A DNA stretch of 64,000 bases from JBJHCA01 sp050485785 (GCA_050485785.1 JBJHCA010000003.1:1-64000); one strand, 5' to 3'; shown: positions 26,535-36,071, counted from the stretch's first letter. Program-made: numbers and translations. The notes: generated from the sequence alone by a model not told the origin.

Positions 26535-26834
26535 CTACTGGTAATACATTAACATCCCGCCAAAAAGCGTGATCATGAGTACCACAACGATAGCTATCCT
26601 CATGGATGTTTTAATATAGCGATTGAAACGTCTGAGCTCTTCTGCATGTTCAGGATACAGAGGTACAACCTCAGTTTCCATTCTTTCCTTGCTTAACAGT
26701 GCTCCCGGGTCAAAATCAACTCGGGCATCCCTTAGTTTGCGGTACAGCTTTAATACCCTTAGCCGAATAAACAAATTGGCCAATAATAAAAGTATGAATA
26801 TTGCCCCGATCAATAAGAACATCATTGTTGTCAT
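26535..26834 (-). CDS. Small membrane protein of unknown function
   Basis: 99 residues: an N-terminal membrane segment (FLLIGAIFILLLLANLFI), a charged middle (KLYRKLRDARVDFD, RMETEVVPLYPEHAEELRRF) and a C-terminal membrane segment (IAIVVVLMITLFGGMLM). No family is recognised. Codon use and the regular two-segment pattern support a real gene, and a TAACTTTG box lies upstream (26988-26995 minus), though 154 bp away. Confidence 0.6.
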   Translation of the reverse strand: MTTMMFLLIGAIFILLLLANLFIRLRVLKLYRKLRDARVDFDPGALLSKERMETEVVPLYPEHAEELRRFNRYIKTSMRIAIVVVLMITLFGGMLMYYQ

Positions 26835-27219
26835 AATATGTTATTAAATTAATGCATTTCATAATGTTTATGCTGTTTTCTGTCAGCATATCAATAGCAT
26901 ATTTTCATTCAATCTGTACCTCGTCTCAAAAGCCCTTTACTTGGAAAATGAAACTGATTGCACCTTCAGTGACATATACACCAGGTACAAAGTTAGCCTT
27001 TACCTGCTCATTTTTTTTTGTCCGGCAGTATTGCTATTGTTGCGGTATATTTGTGCTGGCTTATTGAAAATGAAAAATACATCTTAATGCTTCTGTCGGT
27101 CATACATTGATAATACTTTACTGCAATATCATTCCCGGAAGCTCTTTCAACTAACTACCGTAGTAAAAACATTGTCCGGATACAGTGCGTTGTGTCTGGA
27201 TATTTAATTTGAAAAAAAA
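26835..27219. other. AT-rich divergent intergenic region
   Basis: No gene is visible in 385 bp. It holds a minus-strand TAACTTTG (26988-26995) towards the small membrane protein and a plus-strand TATATTTG (27046-27053) towards the reductase gene. Both leave leaders of about 150-165 bases, and neither has a well-spaced -33 box. Confidence 0.5.
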
Positions 27220-28338
27220 ATGGAGAACAATATTCCGAAAGGATTTTATACCCTCAAAGTTTCCGCTGTTATCCCCGAAACATCTCTTGCGAAATCAATT
27301 GTCTTCGAAGTACCTCATAACCTTACGGATACCTTTGCTTTTAAAGCAGGGCAATTTTTGACACTTGAAATTGAGATCAAAGGCACCCGGTATCGCCGAA
27401 GCTATTCAATTTCATCTGCTCCGCACGAAAATACGCTTCAGGTAACGGTAAAGAAAATTCCTGATGGAATCGTATCGGCTTGGCTTACCGAAAAGTTACA
27501 ACCGGGAGATGTACTTACTGTTATGCCTCCAAATGGAAAGTTCACTGTATCGTGCGTTCCCGGTAGAAGAAATCAGTATTTTATGTTCGCTGCGGGAAGT
27601 GGTATAACCCCGGTGTTTTCAATCATTAAACAAATTCTCGAAGATGAACCCCTCAGCACTGTTGCCTTGCTTTATGGAAACAGAAATGAAGAATCTATCA
27701 TTTTCAAAGACCGGCTTGATGAACTGGAGAAAAAATATCGTGATCAATTGTCGGTTACACATATACTGAGCAGACCAAAAAGTCAAAAAAAATCATGGGC
27801 TATTTTTTCTTCCGGAGGAAATGCCTGGCAAGGACTAAAAGGAAGAATAGATGAAAAAGTTGTTGAGAAATTTTTGACTGACTTTAATCATATCAATGAG
27901 CAATCAATCTTCTACTTATGCGGCCCGGGTAACTTTATCGATATGCTAAAGCTATGGTTGGAATCAAAATCCGTCCCGCGTAAAAATATTGTAACTGAGT
28001 TGTTCCTCTCCTCCGTCAACAAAACAGAATTGGCAGAAAAGACTGGTGGTGCTTCCGGTTCAGGATCAAAGGTTGTTGCTGATCTATATGGTGAAAAAGT
28101 TACTTTACTTGTGTATAAAAACCAAACCATACTTCAGGCTTTAATTGGTGGAGGATTTGATCCGCCACATTCATGCACAAGCGGAGCATGTTCAACTTGT
28201 GCGGCCAAACTGATTTCTGGTTCAGTTAACATGGAAGTATGTTTTGCGCTTGACGATGATGAAATTAAAAATGGTTTCATCCTCACCTGTCAGGCGCGGC
28301 CAATTACCGATAACGTCGAAATTACGTATGATATTTAA
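27220..28338 (+). CDS. Ferredoxin-type oxidoreductase with FAD, NAD(P) and 2Fe-2S domains (PaaE-like)
   Basis: 372 residues. The FAD domain has RYRRSYSISSAP (RxYS motif) and the NAD(P) domain has FAAGSGITPVFSIIKQI and YLCGPGNFID. The C-terminal plant-type 2Fe-2S domain has cysteines in PHSCTSGACSTC and a fourth in FILTCQARP. This is the architecture of PaaE of phenylacetyl-CoA epoxidase and of related reductases that feed electrons to oxygenases or desaturases. No other paa gene is in the window, so the partner is unknown. It converges with dprA and overlaps it by 17 bp at the 3' ends. Confidence 0.85.
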   Translation: MENNIPKGFYTLKVSAVIPETSLAKSIVFEVPHNLTDTFAFKAGQFLTLEIEIKGTRYRRSYSISSAPHENTLQVTVKKIPDGIVSAWLTEKLQPGDVLTVMPPNGKFTVSCVPGRRNQYFMFAAGSGITPVFSIIKQILEDEPLSTVALLYGNRNEESIIFKDRLDELEKKYRDQLSVTHILSRPKSQKKSWAIFSSGGNAWQGLKGRIDEKVVEKFLTDFNHINEQSIFYLCGPGNFIDMLKLWLESKSVPRKNIVTELFLSSVNKTELAEKTGGASGSGSKVVADLYGEKVTLLVYKNQTILQALIGGGFDPPHSCTSGACSTCAAKLISGSVNMEVCFALDDDEIKNGFILTCQARPITDNVEITYDI

Positions 28339-29530
28339 GCTGTGGCTCCGCAGCCGTCAGCATCTGAAAGCCGGGCATTAAACTATATTTTTTGCCGGCA
28401 CCTCCTCGTATCGCTTTTTTAAACTCTAGCGCTAAAAGTATGCCACTAAGTCTTGAAACTTGAATCCCGGTTTGGTAACTGATTTGATCAATTGAAATGT
28501 AATCAGCTTTTGCAAACACTTCCACAACCTTTAATTCTTCATCTGAAAGTATCGGGTCAATTCTTAACTGGTAGTCTTCTAAAGTGTTTGCGTTGGTGCG
28601 GCGCCATTCCATTAATGATGCAATATCATTAACATGATCAAAAATTCTGGCTTTCCCAGCTTTAATCAGGTGTATACAACCTGCAGACTGTACGTCCCCA
28701 AGTCTGCCGGGTACTGCAAATACAGGTCTGTTATATTGACAGGCAAAATCTGCCGTAATCATTGATCCTCCTTGGGCTTTAGTTTCAACTACTATTAGTA
28801 CGTCTGCTAGTCCGGCAATTAGCTTGTTTCTTTTGGGAAAATTAGTCCTGTCAGGCAAAGTATCATGGAGATAGCTGCTCAATAGCCCTCCATTCTCTTT
28901 TATCTCTTCGGCATATTTTCTGTGTATAGAAGGATACATCCTCCCTAACCCATGCCCTAATACAGCGATCGTTGGTATCCCCTTGCAAATACTGGAAAGG
29001 TGGGCCTGTATGTCAACGCCGTGTGCGAGTCCACTGATTGTAGTTGCCTCGTATGGTATCATTTGCTCAATCAGATGCTCACAAATCCGCTTACCCCATT
29101 CAGATGGTGTTCTTGTTCCAACTATTCCTATTGTCCTTGCATCGTTCAGATCTGCACTTCCTTGGTAGTATAATACTAAAGGTGCATCAGGCAAATATCC
29201 AAACCGCTTGGGGTATAGCTTAGAATAATAAGGAATAATTGTAATACCATTTTTTTTGCAATACTTGACTTCTTCTTCTGCTCTTGACAAGCAATGCTTA
29301 TTAAGTATACTCTCGGCTGAACTCTCAGGAAGTTTAAACTCCTTTATGAGTGTTTGGCGACTTAAATGAAAAATATTGCTTGTGCTGCCGGCTTTTCTGA
29401 TTAGTTCTCTGCCTCTGATCGGTCCAATATAGGGCACTTGGGATATCGCAATCAGATTTACAAGCTCAGTTTCAGCACATTTGTTTGTCATTGTGAGCAT
29501 TCCTGCATTGTAATCTGTCTCAACCAACAT
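28322..29530 (-). CDS. dprA: DNA processing protein DprA
   Basis: 402 residues. The Rossmann-like core has GIVGTRTPSEWGKRI, SGLAHGVDIQAH, VLGHGLGRMYPSIH, FPKRNKLIAGLADVLIVVE and GGSMITADFA; a winged-helix-like C-terminus (DEELKVVEVF.ADYISIDQI) follows. DprA loads RecA on incoming single-stranded DNA in transformation. An N-terminal SAM-like region precedes the core. The frame can start at 29530, but ATGs at residues 11 and 14 (29500, 29491) are as plausible because the first ten residues look unrelated. No other competence gene is nearby. Confidence 0.93.
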   Translation of the reverse strand: MLVETDYNAGMLTMTNKCAETELVNLIAISQVPYIGPIRGRELIRKAGSTSNIFHLSRQTLIKEFKLPESSAESILNKHCLSRAEEEVKYCKKNGITIIPYYSKLYPKRFGYLPDAPLVLYYQGSADLNDARTIGIVGTRTPSEWGKRICEHLIEQMIPYEATTISGLAHGVDIQAHLSSICKGIPTIAVLGHGLGRMYPSIHRKYAEEIKENGGLLSSYLHDTLPDRTNFPKRNKLIAGLADVLIVVETKAQGGSMITADFACQYNRPVFAVPGRLGDVQSAGCIHLIKAGKARIFDHVNDIASLMEWRRTNANTLEDYQLRIDPILSDEELKVVEVFAKADYISIDQISYQTGIQVSRLSGILLALEFKKAIRGGAGKKYSLMPGFQMLTAAEPQLKYHT

Positions 29531-29992
29531 CTTGATTAGCTTTCTTTTTTAACTTAACCATTTCATGCCTTCAGGCCGTTTACATGTAATCTCTTCAAAA
29601 TTACTTTTATGTGATCAAGTGGCTTTTACTAGTTTAATTACGCTTCACTTTTTCCCATCATTGGAAACTGCAGTCATTTTCCTATTTTAACCCTTTAACA
29701 TTTTCTCTTCACTTCTGTAAAGCTTCCATCCATTGCTCAGCCTGACAATTTACTACCTTATTTTCTCCCCCCAAAGGTATTGCTTTTTTCTGGTTGAAAC
29801 AATTTGTTTCATCATTTTTCCATTTGTTTCTTGCTCTTTTTTGTCAACTTCCTGGTTTTACAATAGCTTATTAGCTTCAAACTGCTTTTGTTTAAATTGG
29901 AAACCCTATTTTTACCTGGTCTTAGAAATAGCCTCCTTTAGCTTTTAAATGCTGTCTGTTTTTTGTTGTTGAATCATATTAATATTTATTAT
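29531..29992. other. AT- and pyrimidine-rich intergenic region
   Basis: The 462 bp are T-rich on the plus strand. An open frame of 71 codons (29733-29948) is made mainly of Phe, Leu, Ser and Cys codons and looks like a by-product of composition. One possible promoter (29888-29914) is the only feature I can name. Confidence 0.5.
29888..29914 (+). promoter_or_regulatory. Possible promoter for the 29993-32337 gene pair
   Basis: TTG (29888-29890), 16 bp, then TATTTTTA (29907-29914), one base off the TAnnTTTG box. The T-rich surroundings make chance matches likely. Confidence 0.3.
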
Positions 29993-30331
29993 ATGAAACC
30001 ATTTCAAGCTAATTTATTGAACGCCTTTCTTTTAATTTCCATGGGCACTTGGGCAATCTTTGAAAGTGAAGGAGCGAGTAATACTGTTTATATTACGCCT
30101 GCTGCTGGCTTATTGTTACTAGCCCTCACACCTGGAGTGAAAGCTGAAAACAAAGTTATTGCACATATCGCAGTCTTATTAACGCTGTTATTGGTGCTTT
30201 TGCTGGCTATAATAACTTTCAGACAAAGTGGAACCGCCCTGCTTAGAGTAGGTTTACAATTGTTTGGCGGGGTGTTGGCTATGGTAGTTTTTATTCGCAG
30301 CTTTATTCAGGCCAGAAAAGCCCGGATATGA
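29993..30331 (+). CDS. Small integral membrane protein
   Basis: 112 residues from the ATG at 29993 (MKPFQANLL); the frame is open from 29963, but only through a TTG and a non-conserved leader. Four hydrophobic stretches are visible (LLNAFLLISMGTWAIF, AGLLLLALTPG, VIAHIAVLLTLLLVLLLAIITF, LQLFGGVLAMVVFIRSF), ending in QARKARI. It resembles small unassigned membrane proteins of Bacteroidota; no function can be given. The stop overlaps the start of the next gene by four bases, so the two are translationally coupled. Confidence 0.7.
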   Translation: MKPFQANLLNAFLLISMGTWAIFESEGASNTVYITPAAGLLLLALTPGVKAENKVIAHIAVLLTLLLVLLLAIITFRQSGTALLRVGLQLFGGVLAMVVFIRSFIQARKARI

Positions 30332-32337
30332 CTTTTAATAAGTTAAAGGTTCTGTTTTTTGTGGGCATTGTGTTTAATGCCTGCCTGCCGCCTGATGAAC
30401 CTGACAACTCGTTATCATTCAACTTGAACAATTCGCTCCATCAGCAAATTGTTACCTGGCAGAACAGCAGACTTGCAGATAGCCTCATTATATTGCTGCA
30501 ACATGACATTCCTTCCGTACGTCATAATGCCATCAAAGCATTGGCTTCTGTTCAGGATACTGCCTCTTTAGATCAACTGGCTGATCTTTTAATGCATGAC
30601 CATATTGAACAAAATCAATTGTTAGCGGCTTACGCCATAGGGCAATTGAGTTATATACGGTCATCTGGATATCTAATGGAAGCCTTCAATCCTGTAGTTG
30701 ATCGAAGTATTGATAAGGAGCTTAACGGGCTTTTATTGGAAGCCTTGGGAAAATCTGCTGACCGTTCAATACTGGAGCTGATAGTTTCAGCAAAGCACTA
30801 TGCCTCAGCCGATTCGGCATTATGGCGCGGACGTGCTATGTCATTACTTCGTTTCCTGAACAGAGATATCAGAACATTAAAATCTGATGATCATGCTTGG
30901 AGCATTCTGCTTAACCCTGACCTGCCGCCTATGGCCAGGTTATATGCAGGATCATATCTGGCGAGAATCCCGGATTATACAGGAGTAAACCATACTGCAT
31001 CTGATGTCCTGGATATTCTGAAATCGGAAAAAAATCCCCATATCAAATCAATCTCTGCATTCACCCTCAGGCACTTTCTCTTGGATACGCTGGCTGATAA
31101 TATTTGGAGCCTTTATCTTGCAGACCCCACACCTGAATTTAGAATCAACCTGATCAGGGCTACTTCTAGAAGTTCACCTGATACTTTTTTCAATCTTTGG
31201 AAATCTGCACTGCTGTATCACAATTTACATCTGAGCAATATCGCTTCCGAAGTTATTCATTCAAATGCCATAAACCTGAACCCGGATTCGCTTTATCAAT
31301 TGCTTCAAGACAATTTACACTGGCTGTCATGGGCTGAAATTGCTGCTGCTGCTCTCATCGCATCTCAGGGTGATAAAAGACAAAATGTCAATAACCTTGT
31401 TTTAAACAAGTTTAACGAAACACTCAATCTCTATGAAAAAGCCCGTTTGATAAATACTCTGGGAAGCATCCCTGAAAACATTTTTGTTATTATGGAGGCT
31501 GCTTTAAGTTCTCAGGCGTCTGTAATCAGAACAACAGCAGCAGAAGTCTTGATTAACTCAACTAAATCGCCTCAGCCTCTCCGGGCTGCAAACAGACACC
31601 TGGCTGATGACTCAATACTTCAAACTCTCCAAGCAGTTATTGAACATCATGATCCGGCTATACTGAGCAAAATTGCAACTGCTTCCTTAAATCAGCATTT
31701 TTACGTAAACAACATTCCTAACATTGAACAAATATTTCTCGAGGCAAGAAATAACACTACTGTTCCAGATTATGTGGAGGTGTATAACCAACTTACCCGG
31801 GCGGTCTATGGTCTGCAGGGAAAATCAGATTTCAAAGCGCTCGAAATTAAAGACTCAAGACCTCTTGATTGGTCTGAAATTCTGCGGTTGTACAAATTCA
31901 AACATGTCAAAATTAATACCACTAAAGGCATTGTTACTCTTGCCTTAAATTGGGACAATGCCCCTTTAACGGTTGTAAACTTTCTCAAACTGATTAACCA
32001 AAATTTTTACGACAATAAAGTTTTCCATAGAGTCGTACCTAATTTTGTTATTCAATCGGGATGTAGCAGAGGAGATGGCTGGGGAAGTGCCGACTATACA
32101 ATACGCTCTGAACTTGGCCCGGTCTATTATGATCGTGAAGGCCTTGTTGGAATGGCTTCCCTAGGAAAAGATACTGAAAACACGCAGTTCTTTATCACGC
32201 TTATGCCCACTCCTCACCTGGATGGCAGGTACACCATTTTTGCCGAAGTCATTAACGGATTCGATGTTGTCAAATCCATAGAAATCGGAGATCGGATTAT
32301 TAATATGGAAGCAATCACCGCAATTGATCCATTCTGA
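30328..32337 (+). CDS. HEAT-repeat lipoprotein with C-terminal cyclophilin (peptidyl-prolyl isomerase)
   Basis: 669 residues. A lipoprotein signal (VLFFVGIVFNAC) is followed by helical HEAT-like repeats (for example SVRHNAIKALASVQD and SVIRTTAAEVLINS) over about residues 55-480, and then a cyclophilin domain from about residue 530: TKGIVTLALNWDNAPLTVVN, VFHRVVPNFVIQSG (catalytic Arg), NTQFFITLMPTPHLDGRYTIF. The isomerase would sit at the membrane facing the periplasm and could assist folding of exported proteins, with the HEAT part as a binding platform (inference). The length is far above that of a single cyclophilin, so this is a true fusion with no frame break. Confidence 0.88.
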   Translation: MTFNKLKVLFFVGIVFNACLPPDEPDNSLSFNLNNSLHQQIVTWQNSRLADSLIILLQHDIPSVRHNAIKALASVQDTASLDQLADLLMHDHIEQNQLLAAYAIGQLSYIRSSGYLMEAFNPVVDRSIDKELNGLLLEALGKSADRSILELIVSAKHYASADSALWRGRAMSLLRFLNRDIRTLKSDDHAWSILLNPDLPPMARLYAGSYLARIPDYTGVNHTASDVLDILKSEKNPHIKSISAFTLRHFLLDTLADNIWSLYLADPTPEFRINLIRATSRSSPDTFFNLWKSALLYHNLHLSNIASEVIHSNAINLNPDSLYQLLQDNLHWLSWAEIAAAALIASQGDKRQNVNNLVLNKFNETLNLYEKARLINTLGSIPENIFVIMEAALSSQASVIRTTAAEVLINSTKSPQPLRAANRHLADDSILQTLQAVIEHHDPAILSKIATASLNQHFYVNNIPNIEQIFLEARNNTTVPDYVEVYNQLTRAVYGLQGKSDFKALEIKDSRPLDWSEILRLYKFKHVKINTTKGIVTLALNWDNAPLTVVNFLKLINQNFYDNKVFHRVVPNFVIQSGCSRGDGWGSADYTIRSELGPVYYDREGLVGMASLGKDTENTQFFITLMPTPHLDGRYTIFAEVINGFDVVKSIEIGDRIINMEAITAIDPF

Positions 32338-32359
32338 TCACTCATCTTTTTTTAGGAAA

Positions 32360-32914
32360 TCACTTCCATTTAATGTTGCAACCGGCACTGGGGTAATGTG
32401 GCTCTGGAACAGACTTTCCCTGTAAAACTAAATCAATGGCAGTCCTAAGGTCTTTTCCGGTAAGCGGTTTATCATTTTTTGGCCTTGAATCATCCAGCCT
32501 GCCTCTGTATGCAAGTCTCTTGCCTTTGTTAAAAAGAAAAAAGTCAGGGGTGCACGCTGCATCATAGGCTTTGGCAACACTCTGATCCTCATCATAGCAA
32601 TATGGAAAAGGGTACTCTTCTTTTTTGGCTGCCTCTTTCATTTTTTCAGGGCTGTCCATTGGGTATTTTTCAACGTCATTTGAACTTATTGCAATAATTT
32701 TTAATCCTTTTGGCATGTATTCTCTTGCTATGGCTGATAGCTCAGGATTTACATGAATCACATACGGACAGTGATTGCATATAAACATGACTAATACAGG
32801 TCTGTCATTGGCATATTCATACAAATCAATCACTTTGCCGCTAACAACATCAGGCAGTGTAAACTCAGGTGCTTGAGTTCCCAGTGGTATCATCGTTGAA
32901 TCAGTTAATGCCAT
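32360..32914 (-). CDS. Thioredoxin-fold (AhpC/TSA-like) protein
   Basis: 184 residues. PLGTQAPEFTLPDVVSGK and VLVMFICNHCPYV give the peroxiredoxin-like or thioredoxin-like core with a C-x-x-C site (CNHC); CTPDFFLFNKGKRLAYRGRLDD is the second conserved block, followed by GKSVPEPHYPSAGCNIKW. It belongs to the PRX-like 'thioredoxin family protein' group, which has no signal peptide and is probably cytoplasmic. The extra cysteines (CYDED, AACTPD, AGCNIKW) may matter for redox function. The gene is 23 bp downstream of the M15 peptidase gene on the same strand. Confidence 0.85.
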   Translation of the reverse strand: MALTDSTMIPLGTQAPEFTLPDVVSGKVIDLYEYANDRPVLVMFICNHCPYVIHVNPELSAIAREYMPKGLKIIAISSNDVEKYPMDSPEKMKEAAKKEEYPFPYCYDEDQSVAKAYDAACTPDFFLFNKGKRLAYRGRLDDSRPKNDKPLTGKDLRTAIDLVLQGKSVPEPHYPSAGCNIKWK

Positions 32915-32937
32915 AATTGTTGAGTATTAAATTTCAG

Positions 32938-33801
32938 TTATTTACAATCCGGAGCGATTCCATTAACATAATCTTCGATTATCCGAAGTGAGGATGCGAG
33001 GTAGGCTCCGTCAAATCCAGTGATGTCATCATAACCAATCAATTCACTGTACTGTTTCTGAAAATATCTTGAAACAGGTAGATAACTCCAGTGCCATTGT
33101 TCTTCAAAATGACCCGTCGGCCTGTCATCGCCTTTGGCTGAATACGGTTGACAAAACCCATATGTTGGTCCGTGTTCCCTCAACCATTGGTATACCTTCA
33201 AACCTTCGTTACTCCTGAAATAGGCAGGGCTTAAGCTGTTTAAATCAATATCTGTGCCCCAGTGATGGCGTGATGTGCCTGGCATGGCTGAATACTTCAA
33301 AATGGCTTCAGCCCTTTCCTTTTCTGACACAATCCTGCTATAGGTTCGCCAGTTTTGCCTTCTGCCATTCCATTTGCCTTCCCATATCCTTACCTGATGG
33401 TCAAAAGTCCTGAAGCCGGATATGATCACAAGTTTTACTCCATCAGCCAATCCTGCTTCATACATCGCAATAAATGCATCATACACTTCTGCCCTGAGAT
33501 ATATTTGTCCGTTTCCTCCATGTTTCGAAGCCACAGTCACAAATCGTTCATCTCCTTCTGCATTGATTTGACCCAGCAGATCTCCTTTGTCAATCTCCAT
33601 CATCTGTTGTGCATCCTGGTACAAACTTAAGCTGCAATGCATAATTGCACTATTGTCAAGCATTAAACGATCAGAAAAACTTCTTCCCTCGTTGCCCTCG
33701 GTATCAGAAAACACATATACCCTGCCTGTCACCATGATAAGTATGCAGATGGCTGTTATTATCATTGACTTCAATAACATTTTCAATTCGCCTATTCCCA
33801 C
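32938..33801 (-). CDS. M15 family D-alanyl-D-alanine carboxypeptidase (VanY-like)
   Basis: 287 residues with a membrane-anchor or signal segment near the N-terminus (MLLKSMIITAICILIMV). The zinc-peptidase motifs are SRHHWGTDIDLN (H-x6-D) and EEQWHWSYLP; SGFRTFDHQ lies before them. M15B enzymes trim peptidoglycan stem peptides in the periplasm. The first ATG (33801) gives an eight-residue leader; the ATG at 33780 gives a more typical signal peptide. A TACCTTTG box (33836-33843) lies upstream. Confidence 0.88.
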   Translation of the reverse strand: MGIGELKMLLKSMIITAICILIMVTGRVYVFSDTEGNEGRSFSDRLMLDNSAIMHCSLSLYQDAQQMMEIDKGDLLGQINAEGDERFVTVASKHGGNGQIYLRAEVYDAFIAMYEAGLADGVKLVIISGFRTFDHQVRIWEGKWNGRRQNWRTYSRIVSEKERAEAILKYSAMPGTSRHHWGTDIDLNSLSPAYFRSNEGLKVYQWLREHGPTYGFCQPYSAKGDDRPTGHFEEQWHWSYLPVSRYFQKQYSELIGYDDITGFDGAYLASSLRIIEDYVNGIAPDCK

Positions 33802-33835
33802 TTTCTTCGTATTTTCGTAGTCGGATACCTTCCGC

Positions 33836-33843
33836 CAAAGGTA
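33836..33843 (-). promoter_or_regulatory. Possible -7 box of the M15 peptidase gene
   Basis: TACCTTTG on the minus strand, 35 bp upstream of the first ATG. A properly spaced -33 TTG is not evident. Confidence 0.4.
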
Positions 33844-33874
33844 AGGTTTTCAACAATACTCATTATTAGTGGCT

Positions 33875-35392
33875 ATGCTTAAGCAATCTCTTGCTCAAAA
33901 ACAACTGCAAAAATTATCGCCGCAGCAGATTCAATTGATGAAATTGCTTCAGGTACCTACGGTAGCACTTGAGCAAAGAATTAAAGAAGAGCTGGAAGCT
34001 AACCCCGCACTTGAAGAAGGCTCTGAATTGAATGACGATCCACTCGAAGCCCCTCAACAAGATATTGATTCAAGTGAAACACCTTCAGAGTATGAGGATA
34101 GTGAGGAGTTTGAAGCTGATCCCAACGATAATCTGAATGATTACCTGGATGAAATTTTAGCGGATGAGGACTCCTCTTATAATTATGAATCCAGATTTAA
34201 TTCTACGGGAGAAGACAATCAAAAAACCATCCCTATCCCACTGGAATATACGTTTCAGGAGCATCTGGAAAGACAACTTGGGATGATTGACTTTGATTCC
34301 GAAATACATTTTCTCATTGCTAAACAGATCATCGGAAGTATTGATGAAGACGGCTACTTGCGTCGTGAACCCATTGCTATTGTTGATGACCTTGCTTTTA
34401 CTCAAAATGTTATCGTATCAGAAGATCAGGTTCTGGATATTCTTGCAAAAATCCAGCAGTTTGATCCCCCGGGTATTGCGGCCAGATCATTGCAGGAGTG
34501 CCTGATACTCCAAATTAATGCCCGGCTCAATAAACATGGAGACCTTATTGCCGATGACCAAAGACCGCTTTACCATAAAGCACGCCTTTTACTTCAGGAT
34601 CACTTCCCGCATTTTATTAAAAAACACTATCATAAACTGACTACTTTACTGGGAACTGATGATGAGGGTCTCAAGGAAATTATTGACATCATTCTAAAAC
34701 TCAATCCCAAACCTGCCGGTGCTTTTGTTACCGGAAGCCGAAGTATGACTCATTATATTGTTCCTGATTTTATTGTTGAAAATAAGGACGGCGAACTCGA
34801 TCTCATCCTCAACAGCAGAAATGCCCCTGAACTGCATGTTAGCGATGCATACAAGGAAATGCTTAAAGCCTATAAAGACAATACCGGCAAGCAAAATGAT
34901 GCGTATGTATTTGTAAAAAACAAAGTAGATGCTGCAAAGTGGTTTATCGATGCCATCAAGCAACGACAAAACACTATGTACCGCACTATGTACGCACTGC
35001 TTCAGCTCCAGAAAGAATACTTTGTAACCGGCGATCCTAAAAAGATCCGACCTATGATTCTCAAAGATATTGCAGACATGACAGGACTCGATATTTCTAC
35101 TGTTTCAAGAGTTGCCAACAGCAAATACGTGCAGTCTGAGTTTGGCACTAAACTGCTTAAAGAGTTTTTTAATGAAGCCATGCAAACAGAATCCGGAGAG
35201 GAAGTCTCTACCATTGAAGTAAAACAGTTTCTCTCAGAAATCATTGGTAAAGAAGATAAGCGAAAACCCCTCAGCGATGATGCCCTTAAAGACTTACTCC
35301 ACGAAAAAGGATACCAGATTGCACGTCGCACCGTAGCTAAATACAGGGAACAACTCAACATTCCCGTGGCTCGTTTGCGCAAAGAACTTTAA
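33875..35392 (+). CDS. rpoN: RNA polymerase sigma-54 factor RpoN
   Basis: 505 residues from the ATG at 33875. A GTG six bases upstream is in frame but adds only two residues to the conserved start MLKQSLAQKQLQKLSPQQIQ. Region I is glutamine- and leucine-rich; region II is strongly acidic (about 50-105); the core-binding part has a helical DEDGYLRREP element; the DNA-binding part has DISTVSRVANSKYVQ and the RpoN box ARRTVAKYRE near the C-terminus. Sigma-54 needs an AAA+ activator, of which one candidate is encoded at 12556-13827. The next gene starts 1 bp after the stop. Confidence 0.96.
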   Translation: MLKQSLAQKQLQKLSPQQIQLMKLLQVPTVALEQRIKEELEANPALEEGSELNDDPLEAPQQDIDSSETPSEYEDSEEFEADPNDNLNDYLDEILADEDSSYNYESRFNSTGEDNQKTIPIPLEYTFQEHLERQLGMIDFDSEIHFLIAKQIIGSIDEDGYLRREPIAIVDDLAFTQNVIVSEDQVLDILAKIQQFDPPGIAARSLQECLILQINARLNKHGDLIADDQRPLYHKARLLLQDHFPHFIKKHYHKLTTLLGTDDEGLKEIIDIILKLNPKPAGAFVTGSRSMTHYIVPDFIVENKDGELDLILNSRNAPELHVSDAYKEMLKAYKDNTGKQNDAYVFVKNKVDAAKWFIDAIKQRQNTMYRTMYALLQLQKEYFVTGDPKKIRPMILKDIADMTGLDISTVSRVANSKYVQSEFGTKLLKEFFNEAMQTESGEEVSTIEVKQFLSEIIGKEDKRKPLSDDALKDLLHEKGYQIARRTVAKYREQLNIPVARLRKEL

Positions 35393-35393
35393 T

Positions 35394-36071
35394 ATGTTAA
35401 ATGCTGTATCCAGGGTTATTTCTGTCTTGATGCACCCCTTCTTGGTTGGCATTTATGCCCTTTTGCTTTGTATAGCACTCAATACTTATGCTTTTGGAAG
35501 CCCTGATATTGCCACTCAACTGCCTCTTATTGCTCAATTTGCTTATATAACCGTTTTCCTGCCAATTCTCGGCATTATTGTCCTGCGATATACAGGCATA
35601 GTCCATTCATTTTCAATGCAAAACAGAATGGAACGTATCGGGCCACTCATGCTGGCCTCACTCTTCTACTGCTGGGTTTTTATCAATTTTAATGCTGCAG
35701 GTAACCTTCCTGTAGCTGCAAAAATTCTGGCACTGGGTGCTGTAATTGCCGTGTTTGCCGGCTTTATCGCTAACTTGTTTGTCAAAATTAGCTTGCATTC
35801 AATCGCAGCGGGTGCTCTCCTAATGTTTACCATGCTAACTTTCTATCCTGCTTTGCAATTGGACAGCGGTTTTATAAAGTTCTCTCTGTTTTTTTGGGAT
35901 AACATTTTGTGGGCACAGTACCACATTTTAGCGGTTGTTATCCTACTTGCAGGGTTAACACTCTCGTTCAGACTATGGTCAGGAACTCACAGCTCCTCAG
36001 AAGTCTGGACCGGCTTTTTCATTGGCATAGCTGGTATTTTTTTCAGTTTCCGATATTTTATTCACTACTGA
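35394..36071 (+). CDS. Polytopic membrane protein of unknown function
   Basis: 225 residues with about seven hydrophobic stretches (FLVGIYALLLCIALNTYAF, AYITVFLPILGIIVL, LMLASLFYCWVFI, ILALGAVIAVFAGFI, ILAVVILLAGLTLSF, GFFIGIAGIFFSF). A conserved-looking loop reads SMQNRMERIGPLM. I recall homologues next to rpoN in Bacteroidota, but the function is not known to me. The gene follows rpoN by 1 bp and its TGA overlaps the next ATG (TGATG), so it is in one operon with both neighbours. Confidence 0.75.
   Translation: MLNAVSRVISVLMHPFLVGIYALLLCIALNTYAFGSPDIATQLPLIAQFAYITVFLPILGIIVLRYTGIVHSFSMQNRMERIGPLMLASLFYCWVFINFNAAGNLPVAAKILALGAVIAVFAGFIANLFVKISLHSIAAGALLMFTMLTFYPALQLDSGFIKFSLFFWDNILWAQYHILAVVILLAGLTLSFRLWSGTHSSSEVWTGFFIGIAGIFFSFRYFIHY

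Noticed and set aside
29733..29948. 71-codon frame in the dprA-29993 intergenic region
   Set aside because: It consists mainly of Phe, Leu, Ser and Cys codons in a T-rich stretch; no ribosome-binding signal or family resemblance.
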